A program made the position numbers and the translations under genes. This document shows positions 1 to 5,744 of a DNA stretch of 6,819 nucleotides, piece after piece. Source of the stretch: JBFJVD01 sp041624375 (GTDB taxonomy: Bacteria; Chloroflexota; Anaerolineae; Anaerolineales; E44-bin32); the NCBI GenBank assembly GCA_041624375.1, contig JBFJVD010000162.1, positions 1-6,819 on the forward strand, read 5' to 3'. The notes under the pieces are model-generated. The model saw nothing but the letters and a program-made list of their open reading frames with translations. It had not been told where the DNA came from and did not search any database. Within the stretch, counting starts at the first letter, position 1; the number at the start of each line of letters is the position of its first letter.

Positions 1-186
1 AAGACCGAAAATGGCCACCAGCTGCGTCGCGAGGCCGAAGGTGACTACGCCTTTCCGTATGATGCCGTCGGGATCCACCTTCACGGCTTCCCCACGGCCC
101 GGATCGCAGCCGATGGGATGCCCTTGGGGCCGGGCCCTCTCTATTTCACCTCGCCCCCGTTTGCCCGCCTGGACATTGAGACCTGA
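1..186 (+). CDS. C-terminal fragment of an unidentified protein
   Basis: An open frame enters from the left edge in frame 1 and ends at TGA 184-186, giving the last 61 residues of a protein. The tail reads naturally as protein, with GDYAFPYDAVGIHLHGFPTA near the start of the visible part and a segment ending LYFTSPPFARLDIET. It contains no signal peptide, no membrane segment and no motif I can assign to a family. The frame is supported by the strong hairpin that begins about 18 nt after its stop, as expected for the end of a transcription unit. Its promoter, start and function lie outside the window. I do not recognise it and assign no function. Confidence 0.6.
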   Translation, partial: KTENGHQLRREAEGDYAFPYDAVGIHLHGFPTARIAADGMPLGPGPLYFTSPPFARLDIET

Positions 187-204
187 CGCCCTGTAGCCCA
201 CGCG

Positions 205-240
205 CGAGCCCGACGGCGCCGCCGTCGGGCTCGTTTCGCT
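205..240 (+). terminator. Intrinsic terminator-like hairpin between convergent genes
   Basis: A perfect 13-bp inverted repeat (arms 205-217 and 221-233, three-base loop GCC) starts 18 nt after the stop of the partial plus-strand gene. It is followed by GTTTCGCTT, a short and interrupted T-rich tail. On the opposite strand the hairpin is not followed by T residues, so it best fits rho-independent termination of the plus-strand gene. It could also halt transcription arriving from the convergent minus-strand operon that ends at 262. The stem is very GC-rich, so the structure is secure; termination efficiency is inferred. Confidence 0.75.
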
Positions 241-261
241 TGCATTGGGTTGTGCCGTGCG

Positions 262-1248
262 TCAGACGGCCTCTGCGTCGGGCGCTGACATCGGCGCATA
301 GGGCTGGCTGCCAAAGCGGGTGAGCAGCACGGCGCCGAGCCCGAGTGAGATGCCCAGGAAGGGCGCGATCCAGCCGATGCACGGAATTTGACCGATTCCG
401 CCGAGTACGAAGGTGAGCACCAGGGTCCCGATTCCGGCAGCGGCGGCCGGGTGAAGTTCCCAATTGAAGGCAATCTTCATCCGGTTGCCGACTTCAAGGC
501 CCAATGCAATCCAACCGAAGACCCCGGCCACCACCAGCAGAACCACCCCGATCAAGGCGACCGGTGAAAGGATGATGGTGATCGTCAGCAGCAGAAGCAG
601 AGCCGGGGCCACGACCAGCGTGATCACGCCGAGCCCCCCGGCAGCAACGGGCTGCGCCACCACCGCCTCCGCCGCGCGACCGGCAGGCGTCGGCCAGAAC
701 ATAACGACCAGCACAGCCAGCGCCGCCAGCAGCACCGTCCGGAAGCCGAACCAGAGCAAGCTGATCAGCGGGGAGAGCCGGACGCGCCACATGTCCACCG
801 ATGGCCGCACGAATTCACCCGCGCCGAAGCCAAAGTCGAAGTCGAAGGGGACATCCACCCCCTGGCCGCTGAAGACCTGTCCGTTCACCTGTGCGGCGGG
901 ATCACGATCCAGGTTGCCTCCAAGGCTGGAGATATCCCCGCGGACGATCGCCGTCGCCTCGAGCGAGATCTGCCCGCCGAGTACGGCCACGTCGCCATCA
1001 ATCCTGCCGGCAGCCGTCACGTCGCCGCCGAGCACAAAGACATCGCCTTCGACGATCGATCCTTCCTCAAGCTCAACATCGCCGCCCAGGACGATCAGAT
1101 CTCCATCAAGAACTTCACCGCTTTTCAGGACGAACTCGTCCCCGAGGATGACCCGTCCGTCATTCAGGCCGGCAGCGGCTGCAGGAAGGGGAAAGATCAG
1201 CGCTGCGATGGCGATGAAGGTCAGGATGGGCAACAGCTTCTTAAACAT
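262..1248 (-). CDS. Exported bactofilin-like (polymer-forming) repeat protein with a multi-pass membrane domain
   Basis: This 328-residue protein starts with a signal peptide or signal anchor (residues 1-26, KK then a hydrophobic stretch ending AAAA). Residues about 30-130 carry short repeats with the recurring pattern GD-x-x-x-LGG at residues 49, 68, 85 and 104, and a degenerate copy at 123. The spacing of 17-19 residues is typical of the bactofilin / polymer-forming cytoskeletal beta-solenoid. A Gly/Phe/Asp-rich linker (about 131-145) leads to roughly four or five hydrophobic helices between 158 and 312. Classical bactofilins are cytoplasmic and lack this arrangement, so the solenoid here is probably extracytoplasmic and membrane-tethered. 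ATG 1246-1248 is preceded by GGAGG six nucleotides away, inside the end of the anti-sigma gene, and the two genes are 2 nt apart, so they are probably coupled. A structural or sensory envelope role is inferred from its place in the ECF operon. Family confidence is good; exact function is unknown. Confidence 0.85.
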   Translation of the reverse strand: MFKKLLPILTFIAIAALIFPLPAAAAGLNDGRVILGDEFVLKSGEVLDGDLIVLGGDVELEEGSIVEGDVFVLGGDVTAAGRIDGDVAVLGGQISLEATAIVRGDISSLGGNLDRDPAAQVNGQVFSGQGVDVPFDFDFGFGAGEFVRPSVDMWRVRLSPLISLLWFGFRTVLLAALAVLVVMFWPTPAGRAAEAVVAQPVAAGGLGVITLVVAPALLLLLTITIILSPVALIGVVLLVVAGVFGWIALGLEVGNRMKIAFNWELHPAAAAGIGTLVLTFVLGGIGQIPCIGWIAPFLGISLGLGAVLLTRFGSQPYAPMSAPDAEAV

Positions 1249-1250
1249 CG

Positions 1251-1799
1251 TTAGCCTCCGTTCTGCCAGACCAGAGCCTGGCTTCGAATGTAAAGGATGA
1301 CCCAGGCAGCGCCTAAGCCGGCGAAGGTCAGGGCGAGCCCAAGCGTCCCCGCTGTGGCCAGGAGCCAGCCGGAAGGACCGGGAAGGCTCTCGAGCAGCGC
1401 CAGCAGCAGCTCACTCCCTACTGAGATCAGGCGCTCTGCCTGGATAAGCGCCTTCAAACCTGCCGTCGGATAGGCCGCCGGCGCGTTCAGGATCGCGAAC
1501 AGCAGAACGAGCAGCAGTACACCAGCGGCGCCCGTCATGAGAACCAGTGAGAGCCTTACCTGCCTCGCGCTCCTCTGCTGTTGGTCGCGCTGCAGCTGCG
1601 AGAGCCAGCGAGCTGCAAATCCCGGCGCGGGGGCAGCCATCTCTGCACTACCCAGCTCAATCCGGACAGCCGGCCAGGCGTCCGCCAGCCGCCGACAGCG
1701 AGGGCACGCCTGCAGATGACGCTCGAGATCCCGCTGAGGCCCGGCCTCGGCCGAAGTTCCCGAGAAGATCAGTTCTTCGAACCGGGTGTGTTCGTCCAC
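1251..1799 (-). CDS. Zinc-binding (ZAS-type) transmembrane anti-sigma factor
   Basis: This 182-residue protein has an N-terminal anti-sigma domain with the zinc motif H-x3-C-x2-C (His28, Cys32, Cys35). His4 lies 24 residues before His28 and completes the four-ligand site known from ChrR/RsrA-type zinc anti-sigma factors. Two hydrophobic segments follow, about 82-106 and 145-171, joined by a loop of about 40 residues. This predicts a cytoplasmic N-terminus, an external loop and a cytoplasmic C-terminus. Such proteins bind and sequester their partner ECF sigma factor, which is encoded immediately upstream. The start is GTG at 1799-1797, one nucleotide after the sigma stop codon. A purine-rich ribosome site (GAGGGAG) lies inside the end of the sigma gene, so translation is probably coupled. 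Many family members have one membrane helix; two is less usual. Role is strongly supported by family and context; the signal sensed is unknown. Confidence 0.88.
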   Translation of the reverse strand: MDEHTRFEELIFSGTSAEAGPQRDLERHLQACPRCRRLADAWPAVRIELGSAEMAAPAPGFAARWLSQLQRDQQQRSARQVRLSLVLMTGAAGVLLLVLLFAILNAPAAYPTAGLKALIQAERLISVGSELLLALLESLPGPSGWLLATAGTLGLALTFAGLGAAWVILYIRSQALVWQNGG

Positions 1800-1800
1800 C

Positions 1801-2412
1801 TCAGGCTCCCTCGGCCCCCGCCGGGACCGCCTTTTCGTGCTCCACCCAGGACTGGGCCAAGGATTTGCGCGCTCGATGGAGCCGGCTCTTGACCGCGCTG
1901 ACCGAAATCGACAGCACCTGGGCGATCTCCTCGTACGAAAGATCGTTCCAATAGCGCATGACGACCGCCGCCCGATCGACCGGCGACAGCCGTCCGAGCA
2001 AACGATGCAAGACCTCTCCCTGCTCCTCCCGCAGGAGCTGGCTTTCGAGGCCCGATTCCGGGGCTCGAGGCGTGTTCCAGGGCGGAAGGGAGTCGAGCGA
2101 GACGATCCGTAGGCGTCTCCGCCGCAGCCGATCGATGCAGTGGTTGGAAGCGATCGTCAGCAGCCAGTTCACGAATCGCTGGGTGGGGTCGTAGCGCTTC
2201 AGCGCTCGGTAGGCTTTGAAGAAGGTCTCCTGCGCCGCGTCTTCGGCTTCCCCCGGATCTCCGAGCATCCGGTAGCAAAGATTGAACACCGGTCGCTGGT
2301 ACGCCTCGACCAGCCGCCCAAATGCCTGTGCATCGCCAGCCTGCGCTTGAGCAAGCCATTGACTCTCCTGCTCCTGCACGGATCGAATACTCCGCGGTTC
2401 GCTCGTTTTCAC
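1801..2412 (-). CDS. ECF-type RNA polymerase sigma-70 family factor
   Basis: This protein is up to 203 residues long and has the two-domain layout of extracytoplasmic-function sigma factors. Region 2 spans about residues 34-101, with the core-binding and -10 recognition segments visible around DAAQETFFKAYRAL and FVNWLLTIASNHCIDRLRRR. Region 4 spans about 131-183, with a helix-turn-helix reading LSYEEIAQVLSISVSAVKSR for -35 recognition. There is no region 1.1 or 3. It directs RNA polymerase to a dedicated regulon and is expected to be held inactive by the membrane anti-sigma encoded 1 nt downstream. The longest frame begins at GTG 2412-2410. A second GTG at 2379-2377 (residue 12) has GGAG ten nucleotides upstream, gives the usual short ECF N-terminus, and fits the candidate promoter better. 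The start is therefore uncertain, while the family call is secure. Confidence 0.93.
   Translation of the reverse strand: MKTSEPRSIRSVQEQESQWLAQAQAGDAQAFGRLVEAYQRPVFNLCYRMLGDPGEAEDAAQETFFKAYRALKRYDPTQRFVNWLLTIASNHCIDRLRRRRLRIVSLDSLPPWNTPRAPESGLESQLLREEQGEVLHRLLGRLSPVDRAAVVMRYWNDLSYEEIAQVLSISVSAVKSRLHRARKSLAQSWVEHEKAVPAGAEGA
2390..2393 (-). promoter_or_regulatory. Candidate ribosome binding site for a shorter sigma-factor start
   Basis: On the minus strand GGAG lies 10 nt before GTG 2379-2377. The longest-frame GTG at 2412 has only AGGA two nucleotides away, which is too close for good initiation. This site therefore favours the internal start, which shortens the sigma factor by 11 residues to 192. 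Confidence 0.4.
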
Positions 2413-2419
2413 AGTCCTA

Positions 2420-2445
2420 TACGCAGGGGACGCGCTGGGGTTGCA
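2420..2445 (-). promoter_or_regulatory. Candidate ECF-type autoregulatory promoter of the sigma/anti-sigma/bactofilin operon
   Basis: On the minus strand TGCAAC (2445-2440) and CGTA (2423-2420) are separated by exactly 16 nt. This differs in one base from the TGAAAC-N16-CGTA arrangement known for Bacillus SigW promoters. Transcription would begin close to 2412, at or beside the first GTG of the sigma gene. A second, overlapping ECF-like pair exists: GGAAT (2454-2450), N17, CGTC (2432-2429). ECF factors commonly control their own operon, so the location is as expected, but the actual specificity of this sigma factor is unknown. Confidence 0.45.
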
Positions 2446-2509
2446 TGAGATTCCCGTTTCGGCGCGCAGGGCCGGCGAAGGTCAGATCAGCGGCCCGGGG
2501 GTAAAGCGG

Positions 2510-4447
2510 CTACGGCAGCTCCGCTTCAGGCGGGGTAAGCTGGGATTGGAACTGGGTGTTGTAGAGCTCGGCATACAGTCCACCCTTCGCCAGCAGCTGC
2601 GCGTGCTGCCCTTGCTCGACAAGCTGGCCATCGTCCATGACCAGGATCTGGTCGGCGCCGATGACCGTGCTGAGCCGGTGAGCAATTACCAGCGACGTTC
2701 TGCCCTTCATCAAGGTTTCCATGGCCTGCTGGATCAGGGCTTCGGATTGCGAGTCGAGGTGGCTGGTGGCCTCATCAAGGATGAGGACTTTCGGGTCCTT
2801 CAGGATCGCCCGGGCGATGGCGATGCGCTGCTTTTCGCCCCCCGAGAGACGATAGCCGCGCTCCCCCACAACCGTGTCCAGCCCTTCCGGCAGCGCCTCG
2901 ATCAGGTCCAGGATATTGGCCGCCCGGCAGGCAGCAATAAGATCTTCCTCCGAGGCCTCCGGTCGCGCGTAGAGCAGGTTGTTGCGAATGCTGTCGTGAA
3001 AGAGATACGTCTCTTGAGTGACCATCCCGATATGGGCGGCCAGCGTGTCGATGCTCAGGGTACGAAGGTCGTGGCCATCTAGGCAGACCTTCCCCTCCGT
3101 TGGGTCGTAGAGCCGAGGCACAAGGTAGGTGATGGTAGTCTTCCCGGCGCCGCTGGGCCCCACCAGCGCCGCCACCTGCCCCGGCTCGACCTCGAAGCTT
3201 ACATCCCGCAACGCCCAGCGGACCTCGCCGGGTGCGGCCTCCGGCTCCGGCCGGCCATCCGCAGGGGGAAGGTCAACTTCCCGCCAGCTGAAGCGCCTCA
3301 CTTGGCTGAGTCCGGCAGCAGGGATCTCGCCCTCGGCATAGCTGAACGACACGTTCACGAGCTGCAGGCGGCCGTCGATCGCTGGCAGGGTACGGGCGGC
3401 CGGGATGTCGGCGATTTCAACCGGCAGGTCGAGCACCTCGAACACCCGTTCGAAGCTCACCATCGAAGTGGCGAATTCAACCCGGGCGTTCGTGAGCGCC
3501 ATCAGCGGTCCGTAGAGCTGGGTGAGGTAGGCGGTGAACGCTACCAGGGTTCCGATCGTGAACGCCTCCTGCAGAACGAACAGTCCGCCAACCCAGAAGA
3601 CAAGCGCCGAGCCGACCGCGCTCACCAGGCTGAGGCCGAGCATGAACCAGCGGCCCACGACGGCCCGCCGCACCCCGATCGAACGTACCTCGGTGGCCCG
3701 CTCCGTGAAGCGGCGCACCTCGGTCTGGTAGCGGCCGAAGATCTTCACCAGCAGCGCCCCGCTGATGTTCAATGTCTCGTTCATCATGCTGTTCATCTGG
3801 GCGTTGTGCTGCATCGATTCACGTGTGAGGCGGCGCAGCGTGCGGCCAACCCGGCGCGCAGGGATCACGAAGAGTGGCAGCACAACGATCCCAAGCAACG
3901 TAAGCCGCCACTCAAGCGACAGCATGATCACCAGGGTAGCCACCAGCGAGACGATGTTGCTGATCAAGGTCACCAGGGTCCCGGTCACGGCGCTCTGCGC
4001 GCCGACGACGTCGTTGTTGAGACGCGAAATGAGTTCACCAACATGCGTATTGGTGAAGAAGCGCAAGCTCATCCGCTGAAGATGGGCGTAGAGGTCGCGC
4101 CGTAAATCGAAGATGATGCCCTCGCCGATGGAGGCACTGACGTAGCGCTGGGCGACGCCGAGCAGACCGTTCACAAGGGGAACGGTGACCATGGCCAGCG
4201 CCAGCAGATTGAGGCGGCCAAAGTCGCGATTGGGGAGCGCGCGATCGATCAGGTCGCGGATCAGCAGCGGAGGGATCAGCGAGAGCAGGGAGATGCCCAG
4301 GATCGTCGCCAGCATCCAGGCCACGCCGCGCCAATACGGCCGGGCGTAGCCCGCCACCCTGCGGAGCAGTTCGCGGCTCACCTCCGGCCGATCCTGCTCC
4401 TCGTCGTAGCGAATGAACGACCACCAGTTTCCGCTGTGCCAACCCAT
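2510..4447 (-). CDS. ABC exporter half-transporter (fused membrane and ATPase domains, MsbA/MdlB-like)
   Basis: At 645 residues this is a complete type IV exporter subunit that would work as a dimer in the cytoplasmic membrane. The transmembrane domain covers about residues 30-335, with six helices expected. The ATPase domain covers about 360-640, with a candidate A-loop tyrosine at Y370, Walker A GPSGAGKTT at 430-438, Q-loop Gln478, signature LSGGE at 534-538, Walker B VLILDEA at 554-560 and H-loop His590. All catalytic motifs are intact. An insert of about 35 residues, rich in Pro, Glu and Arg (roughly 373-408), separates the first ATPase strand from the usual ALRDVSF strand. ATG 4447-4445 has AAAGG seven nucleotides upstream. 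The family exports lipids, drugs or peptides; the substrate cannot be told from sequence. The gene ends 97 nt before the sigma gene and lies 66 nt after the PPOX gene. Confidence 0.93.
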   Translation of the reverse strand: MGWHSGNWWSFIRYDEEQDRPEVSRELLRRVAGYARPYWRGVAWMLATILGISLLSLIPPLLIRDLIDRALPNRDFGRLNLLALAMVTVPLVNGLLGVAQRYVSASIGEGIIFDLRRDLYAHLQRMSLRFFTNTHVGELISRLNNDVVGAQSAVTGTLVTLISNIVSLVATLVIMLSLEWRLTLLGIVVLPLFVIPARRVGRTLRRLTRESMQHNAQMNSMMNETLNISGALLVKIFGRYQTEVRRFTERATEVRSIGVRRAVVGRWFMLGLSLVSAVGSALVFWVGGLFVLQEAFTIGTLVAFTAYLTQLYGPLMALTNARVEFATSMVSFERVFEVLDLPVEIADIPAARTLPAIDGRLQLVNVSFSYAEGEIPAAGLSQVRRFSWREVDLPPADGRPEPEAAPGEVRWALRDVSFEVEPGQVAALVGPSGAGKTTITYLVPRLYDPTEGKVCLDGHDLRTLSIDTLAAHIGMVTQETYLFHDSIRNNLLYARPEASEEDLIAACRAANILDLIEALPEGLDTVVGERGYRLSGGEKQRIAIARAILKDPKVLILDEATSHLDSQSEALIQQAMETLMKGRTSLVIAHRLSTVIGADQILVMDDGQLVEQGQHAQLLAKGGLYAELYNTQFQSQLTPPEAELP

Positions 4448-4513
4448 CCGTCAGCCTTTCTCTACCCCTGTTTTATCGCAGGGCCAACTGCAGCGCGTGG
4501 ACCCGATCCCGCG

Positions 4514-5029
4514 TCAAGCGCCTGGCGAAGATGAATCGGGCGCCAGCTGCCAGCGAGTCGCGGTGCCGGGGAAGTCGGACTCCTCCCAGGCGAAGGCCTT
4601 TTCCGGCAGCAGCGCGTAGGTCGATCCGCCTGCCATGTGGACGCCATACTTGGCGAAATATGCTTGGTCGAGCTTCCTCAGCAGACCCTCCTCGACCACT
4701 CCCTGCGCCCAGCCCTCAAGGATCACCACTTCATCGCCGCTTTCGAGGTGGACCACCAGCGAAGCGTTGGCCCGCAGATTGGCGGCCTTCTGCGAACGAT
4801 CACCGGTTGCGAAGTAGAAGCCCTGCTCGAACCAGAGCCCCCAGACTGGCGCGGCGTGAGGCTTCCCGTCCGGTGTGACCGTGATGATCCAGTAGCTGCG
4901 CGCCTGTTGGAGGCGCTCGCTGGCCCAGCTCCAGGGCAATAGCCCCCGGCCATCCTCCGCCGGTTGGATTCCGTATCCAGGCATCGAAGGCCGGTCGGCA
5001 GACAGGTTCGGACGATGGTCAACCGTCAT
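4514..5029 (-). CDS. Pyridoxamine 5'-phosphate oxidase (PPOX) fold family protein, possibly F420- or FMN-dependent
   Basis: This 171-residue cytoplasmic protein matches the split-barrel flavin/F420 family. The diagnostic run is at residues 35-105: W-x2-ERL-x2-AR-x-YW, then TPDGKPHAAPVWGLW, then YFATGDRSQKAANLRAN and VVHLESGDEVVILEG. The GD-x-S-x-K-x2-NL segment is characteristic of PPOX-class F420-dependent or FMN-binding reductases. True PNPOx enzymes of vitamin B6 synthesis are longer and have a conserved C-terminal part that is not evident here, so a B6 role is unlikely. The C-terminal half (about 110-165) carries a pattern usual for this subfamily (LDQAYFAKYG, then YALLPEKAFAWEE and a WxL end). 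The ATG at 5029 lacks a strong ribosome site; an alternative start at Met16 would remove a non-conserved N-terminus. Substrate is unknown. Confidence 0.85.
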   Translation of the reverse strand: MTVDHRPNLSADRPSMPGYGIQPAEDGRGLLPWSWASERLQQARSYWIITVTPDGKPHAAPVWGLWFEQGFYFATGDRSQKAANLRANASLVVHLESGDEVVILEGWAQGVVEEGLLRKLDQAYFAKYGVHMAGGSTYALLPEKAFAWEESDFPGTATRWQLAPDSSSPGA

Positions 5030-5089
5030 GGGCGATCTTGTGGATAGCCCCCTCGCGCGGCACCAGGGGGGCGGACGAGAACCGGCGAG

Positions 5090-5644
5090 CTAACCGGCAG
5101 GCGGATGGGGATCGTTGCCGTAGCTCGATCGCTCCTGGATCGTCCCATCCCGTCGCTGAATGATCAATTCCACGCCGTTGCGCTCGGCCAGCGCCCGGGC
5201 AAACTCGACGGCCTCGCCCTTTCGATCGAAGAGCCGGGTCGCACGGCTCGCGTGTTCGCGCTTAACCTCCCAGCGGCCGGCCTCTCGAGGCGATACCCAC
5301 ACGTTCGGCTCGCCGGCTGGAGCTGCGGGCCGGACCAATCGTTCCCGGGCGGCTGAAACGGCTGCCTCAAGGACCTCCCGCTCCTCCTTGCCACGCCGTC
5401 GACCCTCTGCCTGGAGCTTTTCGGCGCGCAGACGCGTCTCCTCCGCCAGCTGCTCTGCGCGCTGGCGGGCCTGACGGGCTCTGGCGTCAATCTCCTCACG
5501 GAAGTCGGCCGCCGCCTTGCGCAGCTGCTCCTGGCTCTCAGGACCCGGTTGGGGGGCCAGCAGGATGCCGATCACAGCCCCGACGACCGCGCCGAGGATC
5601 ATTCCATCCAGAAACACAAGTAGCTTTCGAATCGCACGAAACAT
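5090..5644 (-). CDS. YtxH-like membrane-anchored coiled-coil protein fused to a DUF2188 domain
   Basis: This 184-residue protein has three parts. Residues 7-31 form one membrane helix rich in Gly, Ala, Val and Ile, ending GILLAPQPG, the hallmark of YtxH-like general-stress proteins. Residues about 36-103 are an Arg/Glu/Ala-rich helix, almost certainly a coiled coil. After a Pro/Ala linker, residues 114-184 match the small DUF2188 domain: a start like VWVSPREAGRWEVKREHASR, central alpha-helix KGEAVEFARALAERNG, strand VELIIQRRDGTIQERSSYGN, and the DPHPPAG end. DUF2188 is usually a free-standing small protein, so this is a fusion of two families often met separately. ATG 5644-5642 has an excellent ribosome site (GGGAGG, about 8 nt spacing). 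A sigma-70 type promoter candidate lies about 70 nt upstream. A stress or envelope role is suggested by the YtxH part; the molecular function of both domains is unknown. Confidence 0.82.
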   Translation of the reverse strand: MFRAIRKLLVFLDGMILGAVVGAVIGILLAPQPGPESQEQLRKAAADFREEIDARARQARQRAEQLAEETRLRAEKLQAEGRRRGKEEREVLEAAVSAARERLVRPAAPAGEPNVWVSPREAGRWEVKREHASRATRLFDRKGEAVEFARALAERNGVELIIQRRDGTIQERSSYGNDPHPPAG

Positions 5645-5715
5645 GCGTCGTTCCTCCCTTACGCACCGTCAGATGGACAACACATCCGGTGGAAGGCCGG
5701 AGCCTTCTCCTTCAT

Positions 5716-5744
5716 CTTATACCAGGACGGGGGGCTGTGGTCTA
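5716..5744 (-). promoter_or_regulatory. Candidate housekeeping (sigma-70/SigA-type) promoter for the YtxH-DUF2188 gene
   Basis: On the minus strand TAGACC (5744-5739) and TATAAG (5721-5716) are separated by exactly 17 nt. They match four of six -35 and five of six -10 consensus positions. The -35 box overlaps the TAG stop codon of the upstream Nmad3-like gene. Transcription would start near 5709 and give a leader of about 65 nt before ATG 5644. In GC-rich DNA a TATAAG hexamer in an intergenic gap is uncommon, which adds some weight. Confidence 0.5.

Noticed and set aside
464..1300. Long plus-strand open frame of 278 codons opposite the bactofilin-like gene
   Set aside because: The product is low-complexity Ser/Thr/Pro/Arg, without domain features, and lies wholly antisense to a well-supported gene. 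It is a GC-rich shadow frame.
1769..2359. Minus-strand frame of 196 codons overlapping the sigma factor
   Set aside because: It overlaps the sigma gene in another frame on the same strand. The overlapping frame encodes clear sigma regions 2 and 4, while this one is Arg/Gly/Ala-rich without motifs.
3302..4105. Plus-strand open frame of 267 codons opposite the ABC exporter
   Set aside because: It is His/Arg/Glu-rich with no recognisable fold and is antisense to the transmembrane domain of a complete ABC gene.
4461..4488. Possible promoter (TTGGCC, N17, TAGAGA) before the ABC gene
   Set aside because: The -35 box matches four and the -10 box three of six consensus bases, which is close to chance, so I did not list it.
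5048..5070. CCCCCT / AGGGGG inverted repeat between the YtxH-DUF2188 and PPOX genes as a terminator
   Set aside because: The stem is only 6 bp with an 11-nt loop and no T-rich tail on the minus strand. It could be a processing or pause structure but is not supportable as a terminator.
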